The notes under the pieces are model-generated. The model was not told the DNA's origin. It saw only the letters and a program-made list of their open reading frames with translations, and ran no database searches. Shown piece after piece: positions 19,446 through 27,056 of a DNA stretch of 64,000 nucleotides. The DNA lies in the NCBI GenBank assembly GCA_023414355.1, contig JAEZOB010000009.1, forward strand, positions 641,909-705,908, in the 5' to 3' direction. Each line of letters opens with the position of its first letter. The first letter of the stretch is position 1. The DNA comes from Bacillota bacterium (GTDB taxonomy: Bacteria; Bacillota; Clostridia; Lachnospirales; Lachnospiraceae). Both the position numbers and the translations under genes were made by a program.

Positions 19446-19727
19446 TTATGGCTTTTTTGTGGCTGCCATCATTTTGCGTATCATTTCGAATTGCATCTTT
19501 TCTTTTTGAGACATATTCTTTGTAAGAAGTTCAATCATCAATTCACTTTCGTCCTTGGAAAATACCAGATTTTGTTCCTGCAGGCGCTTATTGGTACGCA
19601 TTAGCAGGGGTAACACCTGATCCATTGGTTTTCCCTCTGCTTCCTTCATTAATTCAATCAAAACAGTAAGCTTTCTGGGATCGATGTTCTTTAATTTTGG
19701 ATTGTTGCTCCAGGACATATCAGCCAT
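19446..19727 (-). CDS. Hypothetical protein, 93 aa, second gene of coupled pair
   Basis: Unrecognised basic, helical, soluble protein starting MADMSWSNNPKLK and ending MMAATKKP; the middle (LTVLIELMKEAEGKPMDQVLPLLMRTNKRLQ split into two amphipathic helices) looks like a helix-bundle partner protein. Start is ATG 19727 with AAGGAG 7 bases upstream; the start lies inside the end of the upstream gene (8-base overlap), so it is translationally coupled to it. No catalytic motif. The tight overlap implies the two products act together. Confidence 0.72.
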   Translation of the reverse strand: MADMSWSNNPKLKNIDPRKLTVLIELMKEAEGKPMDQVLPLLMRTNKRLQEQNLVFSKDESELMIELLTKNMSQKEKMQFEMIRKMMAATKKP

Positions 19728-20376
19728 TGTTCTGCTCCTTATGGTCGTCGGATTTACTATTATTATCATATGACATAGTGCTAAAAAGCATTCTCAAGTT
19801 GTCAAAGGTACTTTGCTGCTCAGGAGGTACCATTGTCTTCAACATATCAAACATTGCCTGATTAGCAAAACCACTGTCTTTTGTTTCAGAATTGTTCTCT
19901 CGTTTTTCCTCTTTCACTTCTTCCGCCTTGGTATGGTCGGTACCCTGTGTAAAGCTGCGAAAGATAGAATCATAATTTGAATCGGAGAAATTGCCTGTGA
20001 CGTTGTCTGTATCATACTTGTTATCGCCTTCTCCGAAAGGAAATCCCTCGAATTCCTGCATGGTTTTCATCATATTCATAAAATTATTATACATTTCAAA
20101 CATTCTTTTTGCATTAAAGATACTTAAGATCCGGTCAACAATTTCTCTTTCTTTATGATCGCATATAGGGCGTATGCCATTTAAAAGTCCTTCCACATCA
20201 ATATTTAAAGTTTCGTAGCCACAGGCAACCATACTCTCTTTGCCGATGATATTCAGGCTTCCCATCAGATCAAAAAGCTTGCTGACGAGTTCTACTTTGC
20301 TTCGGGTTCTGTCATCAAAGTAGGGTAAGGATGCTTTCACTATTTCGGCTGTGTGCATGTAGTTTTGGTTTGCCAT
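19720..20376 (-). CDS. Hypothetical protein, 218 aa, first gene of coupled pair
   Basis: Unrecognised soluble protein. N-terminal half is helical with several aliphatic and Met-rich stretches (FEMYNNFMNMMKTMQEF near residues 93-110); a charged low-complexity segment (HTKAEEVKEEKRENNSETK) follows near 150-170; a short C-terminal helix (AMFDMLKTMVPPEQQSTFDNL) precedes a hydrophilic tail. Starts at ATG 20376 behind GGGAGAAGCT. Two Cys near the middle, no membrane segment. The arrangement of a structured head and tail with a disordered linker suggests a scaffold or regulator, but this is only a shape-based inference. Confidence 0.72.
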   Translation of the reverse strand: MANQNYMHTAEIVKASLPYFDDRTRSKVELVSKLFDLMGSLNIIGKESMVACGYETLNIDVEGLLNGIRPICDHKEREIVDRILSIFNAKRMFEMYNNFMNMMKTMQEFEGFPFGEGDNKYDTDNVTGNFSDSNYDSIFRSFTQGTDHTKAEEVKEEKRENNSETKDSGFANQAMFDMLKTMVPPEQQSTFDNLRMLFSTMSYDNNSKSDDHKEQNNG

Positions 20377-20479
20377 AGCTTCTCCCATTATTCATACTCA
20401 ATACAGTATATTCAGGGAAAGTGCAAAAATGAACTTTCATCTTCCTTACACTTAGTTTTGGCGTAATAAGAATGGGAAA

Positions 20480-20790
20480 TGATATTTAGGAGGCGGAAGC
20501 AGGGGGAGGTTTCGGGGGACAGATGGGGTATCAGCTCCGATTTCTTTGGGCTGGTGAGGCACAGGCACTCTCTGTGTTTTGGTCCCGGGACAGCCGAGGG
20601 CCTGTCCGTAGCAACCGGAACAGATAAGACCCTGTCCGTCTGCTTCAGACAGGCTTCCTCGTCTGTCCCGCAAACAAAACATAGTCAGAGTACCTGTACC
20701 TTGCCAACCCATAGAAGCCATAGTCTGCACCCATCTGCCCCAGCGAAATCTACATACTGCTTCCGAACCAAAGTCATATGATTTGATCTG
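20480..20790. other. GC-rich block of unknown nature
   Basis: A segment of about 310 bases visibly richer in G and C than its AT-rich flanks and open for about 100 codons on both strands. It has repeated CTGTCC/GGACAG units that can pair (GGACAG-ccgagggc-CTGTCC, GTCTG-ctt-CAGAC, CGGGACAG with CTGTCCCG). The candidate proteins on either strand lack a ribosome binding site and match nothing I recognise. A structured RNA, a dispersed repeat or a decayed transferred gene are all possible. Confidence 0.45.
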
Positions 20791-20920
20791 AGCCATGTCG
20801 TAAATTAATATGATAAAGGACGGAAGATGATTACGAGAGGAGAGAGATAGAAATATTAAATAATTTATATGAAAATTTATATATTGATTAACTATTATGA
20901 TTAGTGATGAAGATGAATGT

Positions 20921-20987
20921 TAAAGCTTTATGATAAAAGCTGAAGATAAAAGCTGAAGATGAAAGCTGTATGATAAAAGATGAATGA
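20921..20987. repeat. Tandem repeat, 13-14-nt unit, about five copies
   Basis: Units resembling TAAAAGCTGAAGA are repeated head to tail: two are identical (20934-20946 and 20947-20959), and the others carry one to four changes. The surrounding 20791-21001 stretch is AT-rich with no gene that I can support. Confidence 0.75.
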
Positions 20988-21001
20988 TGAACATGGAGTT
21001 A

Positions 21002-21215
21002 TTAGATGAATGAAAACCCTGCCTTTCGGCAGGGTTTTATGGTGTTGTGTATAGCTGAACAACCTGCAATTCTCCCAAGCATTTCTGCATCCGGTACAGA
21101 TATTCCGTTTTCCCATTTTGATACTGTCTGACGAACAACAGTTAACTGTTCTGCCAATGTTTCCTTGTGAATATCCCTTTTGTTTTCTGAGTGTCTTAAT
21201 ATTTTCTCCCAGCAT
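21002..21215 (-). pseudogene. XRE-family regulator remnant, frameshifted and truncated
   Basis: An ATG at 21215 with a perfect AGGAGG starts MLGENIKTLRKQKGYSQ, the first helices of an XRE helix-turn-helix domain. The frame is then broken by what looks like one extra G; reading past it in the next frame restores LAEQLTVVRQTVSKWENGISVPDAEML (shown here in effect as LAEQLTVV and KWENG landmarks), the rest of the HTH. The protein then stops at 21002 after about 70 residues, far short of a full regulator, and runs through a terminator hairpin. So it is a fused 5' remnant plus terminator after a deletion. Confidence 0.85.
21013..21038 (-). terminator. Terminator hairpin within regulator remnant
   Basis: AAAACCCTGCC-tttc-GGCAGGGTTTT is an 11-bp perfect stem with A and T tracts at its ends. 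It overlaps the 3' end of the frameshifted XRE reading frame, which suggests that the rest of the gene was deleted up to an old terminator. Confidence 0.85.
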
Positions 21216-21376
21216 ATGATTTACCTCCTTACTTGATGGCAGCATCATATAGCTGAAGTGCCCGTTGCCACAAGCAACGCAAGTTAACATCCCGGTTTCA
21301 TACGGATAATTCAAATCTGCAGGCATAAAGTTTATCACATATAGTGATTTTTGGAAGCTGCTTTGGAGATGTAAGC

Positions 21377-21856
21377 CTAATTAGGATAAATTAAGTTAGC
21401 TTCAGTGATTTTATAAAGGACCTCATCCAGAAAACGCTTCGCATAGAATTTAGCCATATCGAGGTTCATATCGGAATAATTACCGCAATTTTCCGGTGTT
21501 GCTCCGGGAATTTCGCCGGTAAAATCGCGGATAAATTCATAGGTTTCGATGATGAGGGGAAGGATATCCTTCGAAGTATAATCTCCGCCGAGCAGAAGAT
21601 AGAAACCGGTACGGCAACCCATAGGTCCAAAGTATACTACCTGCTCACCATATCTTATGTGGTTGCGGAGAAAGGTAGCAGCTAAATGCTCGATGGTATG
21701 AACCTCTCCGGTTAACATCACAGGTTCAAAGTTCGGTCGGGTCATTCGGATATCAAAGGTGGTGATGGTTTCATTACCGATTTTATCTTTTCTGGATACA
21801 TATACTCCGCGAAGTAATTTGAGATGGTCAATTGTAAAGCTTGCAATCTGCTTCAT
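21377..21856 (-). CDS. luxS: S-ribosylhomocysteine lyase (autoinducer-2 synthase)
   Basis: Cytoplasmic metalloenzyme of 159 residues converting S-ribosylhomocysteine to homocysteine and the AI-2 precursor DPD, in the activated methyl cycle. Metal ligands His 53 and His 57 in HTIEH and Cys 124 in PENCGNY are present, with the catalytic Cys 81 in GPMGCRTGFY. Full length and intact. GGCAGGAAATGAT precedes the ATG. It is alone on the minus strand; no Pfs nucleosidase gene is adjacent. Confidence 0.98.
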   Translation of the reverse strand: MKQIASFTIDHLKLLRGVYVSRKDKIGNETITTFDIRMTRPNFEPVMLTGEVHTIEHLAATFLRNHIRYGEQVVYFGPMGCRTGFYLLLGGDYTSKDILPLIIETYEFIRDFTGEIPGATPENCGNYSDMNLDMAKFYAKRFLDEVLYKITEANLIYPN

Positions 21857-22078
21857 ATCATTTCCTGCCTTTCATAAAGCTCGATTGTGATGAGGCAATC
21901 GATACTGTCCTTCGGAATTATTATTTGTGCACTCACTTCGTTCGGCACCGGTGTTATATCTGTTCATATTATACCATAGATGGATTATAGAATACTACGC
22001 AATTTTATGGACAAAGCCAGCCAAGATACAAATAGAAATGCTCTTCTATGATATTTTTTGCAGGAGCCGGTTATAGGG

Positions 22079-22107
22079 TTGACATCAGGGTTATAATTAG
22101 GCATTAT
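22079..22107 (+). promoter_or_regulatory. Promoter upstream of HAD phosphatase gene
   Basis: TTGACA (22079-22084), 17-base spacer, CATTAT (22102-22107). The 21857-22154 gap holds this and otherwise AT-rich sequence with no gene or riboswitch that I can recognise. Confidence 0.6.
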
Positions 22108-22154
22108 AGTAATGGTGACTTTTTATTGAGGAAAGGATAACAGAGGATAAACAG

Positions 22155-22793
22155 ATGATTGACGGTATTATTTTTGATTTAGACGGAACCTTATGGGATT
22201 CAACCGATGAGGTTGCCAAGGCTTTTAATAAAGTACTTAAGGATAAGCATCCTGAGGTGAAAGAGGTAGTTACACCGGAGTTGCTTCAGGGACTCTTTGG
22301 TCTGCCCCTTGATGTGATTGCAATCAAGCTTTATCAGAGTGTATCTGAAGAGCAGGCGATTAAAGTGATGCAGGAGTGCTGTGATTATGAGGTTACTTAT
22401 CTTGCGGAGCATGGTGCTTCACTTTATGATGATTTGGAGAAAAGTCTGAAGAAGCTTTCAGAATTTTGCAGACTGTTTATTGTCAGCAACTGTCAGGAGG
22501 GTTATATTCAATGCTTTTTTGAAGCCTATCCTCACTTGAGACAATATTTCACTGATTTTGAGTATCCGGGCCGTTCCGGTTTATTGAAAGCGGACAATAT
22601 TCGTCTGATTATGGAACGTAACGATTTGAAAAATCCTGTCTATGTGGGAGATACCCAGGGAGATGCCAATGCTGCGGGGGAAGCGGGAATTCCCTTTCTC
22701 TTTGCACGGTATGGTTTCGGCGACGTTGTTAAGTATGATGCGGCAGTGGATTCTCTGCCGGAGCTGGCGAATTTAATTCTTCGTAAGCATTGA
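22155..22793 (+). CDS. HAD-superfamily phosphatase (phosphoglycolate phosphatase-like)
   Basis: Soluble hydrolase of 212 residues. Motif I IIFDLDGTLWDS (nucleophile Asp and the +2 Asp), motif II Ser in FIVSNCQ, the Lys before motif IV, and motif IV VYVGDTQGDANAA are all present, with a helical cap between motifs I and II (subfamily IA). Substrate is probably a small phosphorylated metabolite; phosphoglycolate or a nucleotide is possible. It begins with GAGGATAAACAG before ATG. Single gene under its own promoter. Confidence 0.9.
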   Translation: MIDGIIFDLDGTLWDSTDEVAKAFNKVLKDKHPEVKEVVTPELLQGLFGLPLDVIAIKLYQSVSEEQAIKVMQECCDYEVTYLAEHGASLYDDLEKSLKKLSEFCRLFIVSNCQEGYIQCFFEAYPHLRQYFTDFEYPGRSGLLKADNIRLIMERNDLKNPVYVGDTQGDANAAGEAGIPFLFARYGFGDVVKYDAAVDSLPELANLILRKH

Positions 22794-22975
22794 CATTTGA
22801 CGCCTTTCTTTATATATTGGAATATAGATTTATGGATTAATTGCAGGACTCTAAAGAAGAAGTGTGATATGAAATTCCAATGGATATCATGTCGCAATTC
22901 TTCAGGATAATTTTAGTCTTTTCAGAATTATCTTCATACTTTAGGGGACTTGACTAATGAATAGGAAGTGATTGT

Positions 22976-23980
22976 ATGCTGGATGGAAAGAAGTCATTAT
23001 TTAGCGGAATGCAAGCAACAGGAACCCTTACTTTGGGTAATTATTTGGGGGCTTTAAAAAATTGGGTTGATTTTGAAGAAGAGTATGAGACCTTCTACTG
23101 TGTCGTTGATATGCATTCGATTACAGTTCGCCAGGACCCGGCAGAACTTCGTAGAAGAGCCAGAGCACTTCTTACCTTATATATAGCAGCTGGGCTAAAT
23201 CCCGAAAAGAACTGTATCTATTATCAGTCCCATGTATCTGCACATGCAGAACTGAGCTGGATTTTAAATTGCTTTACCTATATGGGAGAGCTAAACCGTA
23301 TGACACAGTTCAAGGACAAGTCCGCTAAGCATTCAGATAATATTAATTCCGGTCTGTATACTTATCCTGTATTGATGGCTGCAGATATTCTGCTGTTCCA
23401 ATCGGATATCGTGCCGGTAGGAGTTGATCAGAAGCAGCATATCGAGATTACACGTGATATTGCAGAGCGTTTCAACGGCATTTACGGCGATGTATTCACG
23501 ATACCGGATCCTTATATCGGTAAGCAGGGTGCAAAGATTATGAGCCTTCAGGAGCCTGAAAAGAAGATGTCTAAATCAGATGAGAATACCAATGCGACCA
23601 TCTATCTGATGGATGACCCGGACACCATCATTCGTAAATTTAAACGCGCAGTTACCGACTCGGATAATACTATTCGCCACAGTGAAGAAAAGCCTGGGAT
23701 TTCTAATCTTCTTGAGATTTATTGTGTGGCAACCGGAAAAACCATAGCCGATGCTGAGAAGGAATTTGCTAACACTGGTTACGGTGATTTCAAGCTGGCT
23801 GTTGGGGAATCGGTGGTAGGACTTCTAAAACCTATTCAGGACAAATATCACAGCCTGGAAAAGGATAAGGACTATATTGATTCGATAATTAAGGCAAATG
23901 CGGAGAAAGCAAACTATTACGCAACAAAGACTCTTCGTAAGGTTCAGAAGAAGGTTGGCTTCCCGGAGCGCATCAGATAA
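22976..23980 (+). CDS. trpS: Tryptophanyl-tRNA synthetase
   Basis: Class I aminoacyl-tRNA synthetase of 334 residues, normal for bacterial TrpRS. The HIGH-equivalent is in GTLTLGNYLGAL near residue 20 and the KMSKS loop is at residues 197-201. The tryptophan-site segments DMHSITVRQDP and YPVLMAADILLFQ are present. AGGAAGTGATTGT precedes the ATG at 22976. Many clostridial trpS genes have a T-box leader; the 180 bases upstream lack the T-box core TGGNACCGCG, so that control is not evident here. Confidence 0.98.
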   Translation: MLDGKKSLFSGMQATGTLTLGNYLGALKNWVDFEEEYETFYCVVDMHSITVRQDPAELRRRARALLTLYIAAGLNPEKNCIYYQSHVSAHAELSWILNCFTYMGELNRMTQFKDKSAKHSDNINSGLYTYPVLMAADILLFQSDIVPVGVDQKQHIEITRDIAERFNGIYGDVFTIPDPYIGKQGAKIMSLQEPEKKMSKSDENTNATIYLMDDPDTIIRKFKRAVTDSDNTIRHSEEKPGISNLLEIYCVATGKTIADAEKEFANTGYGDFKLAVGESVVGLLKPIQDKYHSLEKDKDYIDSIIKANAEKANYYATKTLRKVQKKVGFPERIR

Positions 23981-24044
23981 TAAATGAATATTCCGACAGA
24001 TGAAGATAAGCAACAGGGGTAATACTAATTGAAATGAAAAGGAT

Positions 24045-24098
24045 AGAGCACTGGTGTGGAATGGACATGATCTGAATATTCTCATATCAGTGCTCTTG
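24045..24098 (+). terminator. Terminator after trpS
   Basis: AGAGCACTG and CAGTGCTCT pair over a 34-base interior, followed by TGTTT. Confidence 0.65.
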
Positions 24099-24152
24099 TT
24101 TACTTAATTTTGTTCATTGTGCATAGAACCGTGACAGAAAGGATGAAACGAT

Positions 24153-25112
24153 ATGAAAATAGTATTTATGGAGACAGATACCTTAGGCTCAGATGTGGAT
24201 TTATCCGTTTTTGACCAGCTCGGAGAGGTGACGAAATATCCTTGCTCTGCTCCGAATGAAAACGCTGATCGGGTGAAGGATACCGATGTTATCATTGTGA
24301 ATAAAATTCCTATGAATGAAGCTACCTTAAGTAAGGCAGAGAAGCTTAAACTGATTTGCATTACAGGTACGGGAACTAATATCGTAGATTTTAATTACAC
24401 AAATGCAAGAGGTATTACGGTAGCTAACGTGAAGGGATATTCCACCCAGTCAGTGGTTCAGCATACCTTTGCATTGTTCTTCTTTCTATATGAGAAGATG
24501 AGCTATTACGACCATTTCGTAAAATCGGGCGAATACATCCGGTCCGATATATTCAGTCATTTTGTGATGAAATTCCATGAGTTGTCGGGAAAGACCTGGG
24601 GTATCATAGGTCTTGGAGAAATCGGTAGGGGAGTAGCGGAAGTAGCGCGTCTCTTTGGTTGTAAGATCGTGTATTACTCGACCTCCGGAAAGAATTGCAA
24701 TCTTAATTACCAACAGGTAGATCTGGATACCTTGCTTTCACAAGCTGATGTGATATCCATTCACGCACCACTTAACGATACTACGAAGGATCTGATCAGA
24801 GAAGCTGAACTTAGAAAAATGAAGAAAGAGGCTATTCTTTTAAATCTCGGAAGAGGTCCTATTGTAAATGAGCTGGCTCTCTACAAAGCCCTGAAGGAGA
24901 ATTGGATCGGCGGAGCAGGCTTGGATGTTCTCACCGTGGAACCGATGAGTTCTGATAATCCATTGATTCAAATCCAAGACAGTACTAAACTTGTGATTAC
25001 TCCTCACATCGCCTGGGCAACCATCGAAGCCCGTCAGCGTGTGACAGAAGAGGTCTATCATAATATAGTAGCTTTCAACAACCACGAAGAGCGGAACATA
25101 GTTAGAGCATAG
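24153..25112 (+). CDS. D-isomer-specific 2-hydroxyacid dehydrogenase
   Basis: NAD(H)-dependent oxidoreductase of 319 residues interconverting a 2-keto acid and its D-2-hydroxy acid. Dinucleotide fold GIIGLGEIGRGVAE sits at about residues 151-164; catalytic triad Arg 234 (LGRGP), Glu 263 (VEPM) and His 285 (PHIAW) is complete. Candidates include hydroxypyruvate/glycerate, lactate-like or erythronate-type enzymes; the sequence alone does not decide. AGAAAGGATGAAACGAT precedes the ATG. Single gene. Confidence 0.93.
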   Translation: MKIVFMETDTLGSDVDLSVFDQLGEVTKYPCSAPNENADRVKDTDVIIVNKIPMNEATLSKAEKLKLICITGTGTNIVDFNYTNARGITVANVKGYSTQSVVQHTFALFFFLYEKMSYYDHFVKSGEYIRSDIFSHFVMKFHELSGKTWGIIGLGEIGRGVAEVARLFGCKIVYYSTSGKNCNLNYQQVDLDTLLSQADVISIHAPLNDTTKDLIREAELRKMKKEAILLNLGRGPIVNELALYKALKENWIGGAGLDVLTVEPMSSDNPLIQIQDSTKLVITPHIAWATIEARQRVTEEVYHNIVAFNNHEERNIVRA

Positions 25113-25363
25113 AGGCATTATTGTATCTTCCATTGATCTTTACAGAAGCTATGGCTGATCTATTCCGAAAATATGATAGATCAAAGGCGCTATGATATAG
25201 GCGATTTAGTGATAGCGGGCTAGAACAGATTGGATAGGGTAAATTAAACTGGATTGCAACTATGCGCAACTGTAAGTTTACACATTTCCATGTCTGATCT
25301 ATAGATATGTTTTCGAGCTATGTCTATACTAAAAACACAAACTAAATCATAGGAGGTTATCAA

Positions 25364-25861
25364 ATGGATTTATCAGAAAAGATAATGAAGCTGAGAAAGG
25401 CATATGGTTTTTCACAAGATGAACTTGCTGAGAAATTAGGAATTACTCGTCAATCGATTTCAAAATGGGAATTGAATCAGGCAATGCCGGACTTGGATAA
25501 GGTTGTAAAAATGGCTGAAATATTTGATATTAGTACAGACTATCTTTTACATCCAAGTGCAACGGATGAACTAATGTTTAAGACTTCCATCTTGGAAAAG
25601 CAGCAGAAAAACATATTAAACCAACAAGCACGTTCACGAAACCACCAATTTTTGATTATCAGCAGCTTGGTTGCTGCCATTTCTATTGTTGTTATATTCC
25701 TAATTGGAAAATATGTAATGTATGCAGATCGTGGTATGGGACATATCATGTTTGGGAAAACCATTGTTATATATGGAGGTACGCTTATCATAATTGGAAT
25801 TACAATTTGCCTTAATTGGCGTTTCAGAACAAAACAAGCTAAGAGCAATTATCAAGAGTAG
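25364..25861 (+). CDS. XRE-family regulator with C-terminal membrane segments
   Basis: 165 residues. N-terminal helix-turn-helix (MDLSEKIMKLRKAYGFSQDELAEKLG, then SRQSISKWE-type recognition helix) followed by a linker and two hydrophobic segments (about residues 102-118 and 131-151). Such membrane-anchored regulators are common in Firmicutes and usually sense envelope or peptide stress. CATAGGAGGTTATCAA precedes the ATG. No adjacent transporter or two-component gene in the same direction, so the target is unknown. Confidence 0.85.
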   Translation: MDLSEKIMKLRKAYGFSQDELAEKLGITRQSISKWELNQAMPDLDKVVKMAEIFDISTDYLLHPSATDELMFKTSILEKQQKNILNQQARSRNHQFLIISSLVAAISIVVIFLIGKYVMYADRGMGHIMFGKTIVIYGGTLIIIGITICLNWRFRTKQAKSNYQE

Positions 25862-25925
25862 TCATATATTTCGTTTGCTAATTTTAGCTGACTTAAGTAA
25901 GGCTACCAGTATAAAATCATTAATT

Positions 25926-25985
25926 AAAAACGGTCTGTCAGAAAGCTCTGATTTTCATAGTTTTCTTGACATACCGTTTGTTTTT
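25926..25985 (+). terminator. Terminator after XRE regulator
   Basis: AAACGGT-c-TGTCA pairs with TGACA-t-ACCGTTT and is followed by GTTTTTAG. It sits between convergent genes and may serve the response regulator on the minus strand as well. Confidence 0.75.
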
Positions 25986-25987
25986 AG

Positions 25988-27040
25988 TTATTCATGTGTG
26001 TTTTCTATGATAGAAATTTGTAAAATGATATTCTCTTTTATCTGTGTCATCTGAAATTCTATTTGCCTAATCTTCACCACTGTTTCAAGCACATAACGAA
26101 TAAAGTCCAATTTGATGTCAAATAGGTCAGGATCCTTAGAATGATCTGATTCACTCTGAGATGACTGCTTGTAGAACAGAATAGTAATTGAGATTTTATT
26201 TTCGTCTTTTAATCCAATTCTAAAAGCTGGAGCAGAACGTTCAAACTCATCCTTAAAAACAAGCATGATCGAATAAAGAGTTGTCTCTATCAGCTTGATG
26301 TTAAACATAAATTTTGTATTTGTATCATTTTCTGTTTCGAGCATTACATAAGGGAAATTTTTACTCATGTACGCTAAAAGGCTTTCACTGAGTGAGGAAT
26401 AGGTATACTCTCTTTTTTCATTCGTAACAGCTTTGCAGAAGCTATCAAAAATGGTATCCTGAATGGCGAAAAAACTTTCAAATCTAATTCGTTCCTTGAT
26501 GGGAAGCTTCTTCTCAAAACCGTAGACTGCTTTACCGATCGTACATAAGAGTTCAGTACTCTTTTTCGCATTTGCCACTACATCGTCTACCCTTTTTAAA
26601 ATATTTTGATACGCCAAATTCTGTGCTTCGAGTGTCTTTTTATTTCTTTCGTTCTCTTCCTGGAGGATGTAGTAGTCCAATGCTTTATGTACGATTGCAA
26701 TGAAATCATCCAGATCCCAGGGCTTAGTTATAAATTTGAAAATATCTACCTGATTAATTGTTGTTACAATTTGTTGAAGCTGAGTATATCCGGAAAGAAC
26801 GATTTTTACGGTCTTAGGCCATTGATCAGTAACATGTTTCAGAAGAACTAAGCCTGTCATCTCGGGCATTCTCATATCTGTAACTATAACATGAACCGGC
26901 TTTTTTTCCATTAATTCTAAAGCGGCTTTACCGCTTTCTGCAAAATAACAGGTAAATTCTTCGTCAATGAGCCCCCTCCTCAGAGAACTAAGTATATGAA
27001 TCTCATCATCAACGAATAGTACTGAATAATTCTCATACAT
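25988..27040 (-). CDS. Response-regulator receiver protein with degenerate kinase-like C-terminus
   Basis: 350 residues. Residues 1-120 are a receiver domain: acidic pair near 11-12 (VDDE), phospho-acceptor Asp 55 (VIVTDMRMP), Ser/Thr in LSGY, and Lys 106 (ITKPWDL). A coiled-coil runs through about 120-160. The rest (160-350) has the pattern of a histidine-kinase dimerisation and ATPase region, for example NIKLIETTLYSIMLVFKDEF where an N-box would be and KISITILFYKQ where a G1 box would be, but lacks the phospho-accepting His, the N-box Asn and D-x-G-x-G. No DNA-binding domain is seen. It follows the kinase gene by 16 bases, with GAAGGAGGG before ATG. Confidence 0.85.
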   Translation of the reverse strand: MYENYSVLFVDDEIHILSSLRRGLIDEEFTCYFAESGKAALELMEKKPVHVIVTDMRMPEMTGLVLLKHVTDQWPKTVKIVLSGYTQLQQIVTTINQVDIFKFITKPWDLDDFIAIVHKALDYYILQEENERNKKTLEAQNLAYQNILKRVDDVVANAKKSTELLCTIGKAVYGFEKKLPIKERIRFESFFAIQDTIFDSFCKAVTNEKREYTYSSLSESLLAYMSKNFPYVMLETENDTNTKFMFNIKLIETTLYSIMLVFKDEFERSAPAFRIGLKDENKISITILFYKQSSQSESDHSKDPDLFDIKLDFIRYVLETVVKIRQIEFQMTQIKENIILQISIIENTHE

Positions 27041-27056
27041 AGCCTGCCCTCCTTCT

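Noticed and set aside
20452..20796. 114-codon protein frame (minus) and 100-codon frame (plus) in the GC-rich block
   Set aside because: Both strands are open because of composition; neither start has a ribosome binding site, and Cys/Pro-rich translations match nothing I know. Reported as an unexplained block.
22800..22975. Possible T-box leader upstream of trpS
   Set aside because: No TGGNACCGCG core, and no terminator/antiterminator pair before the gene.
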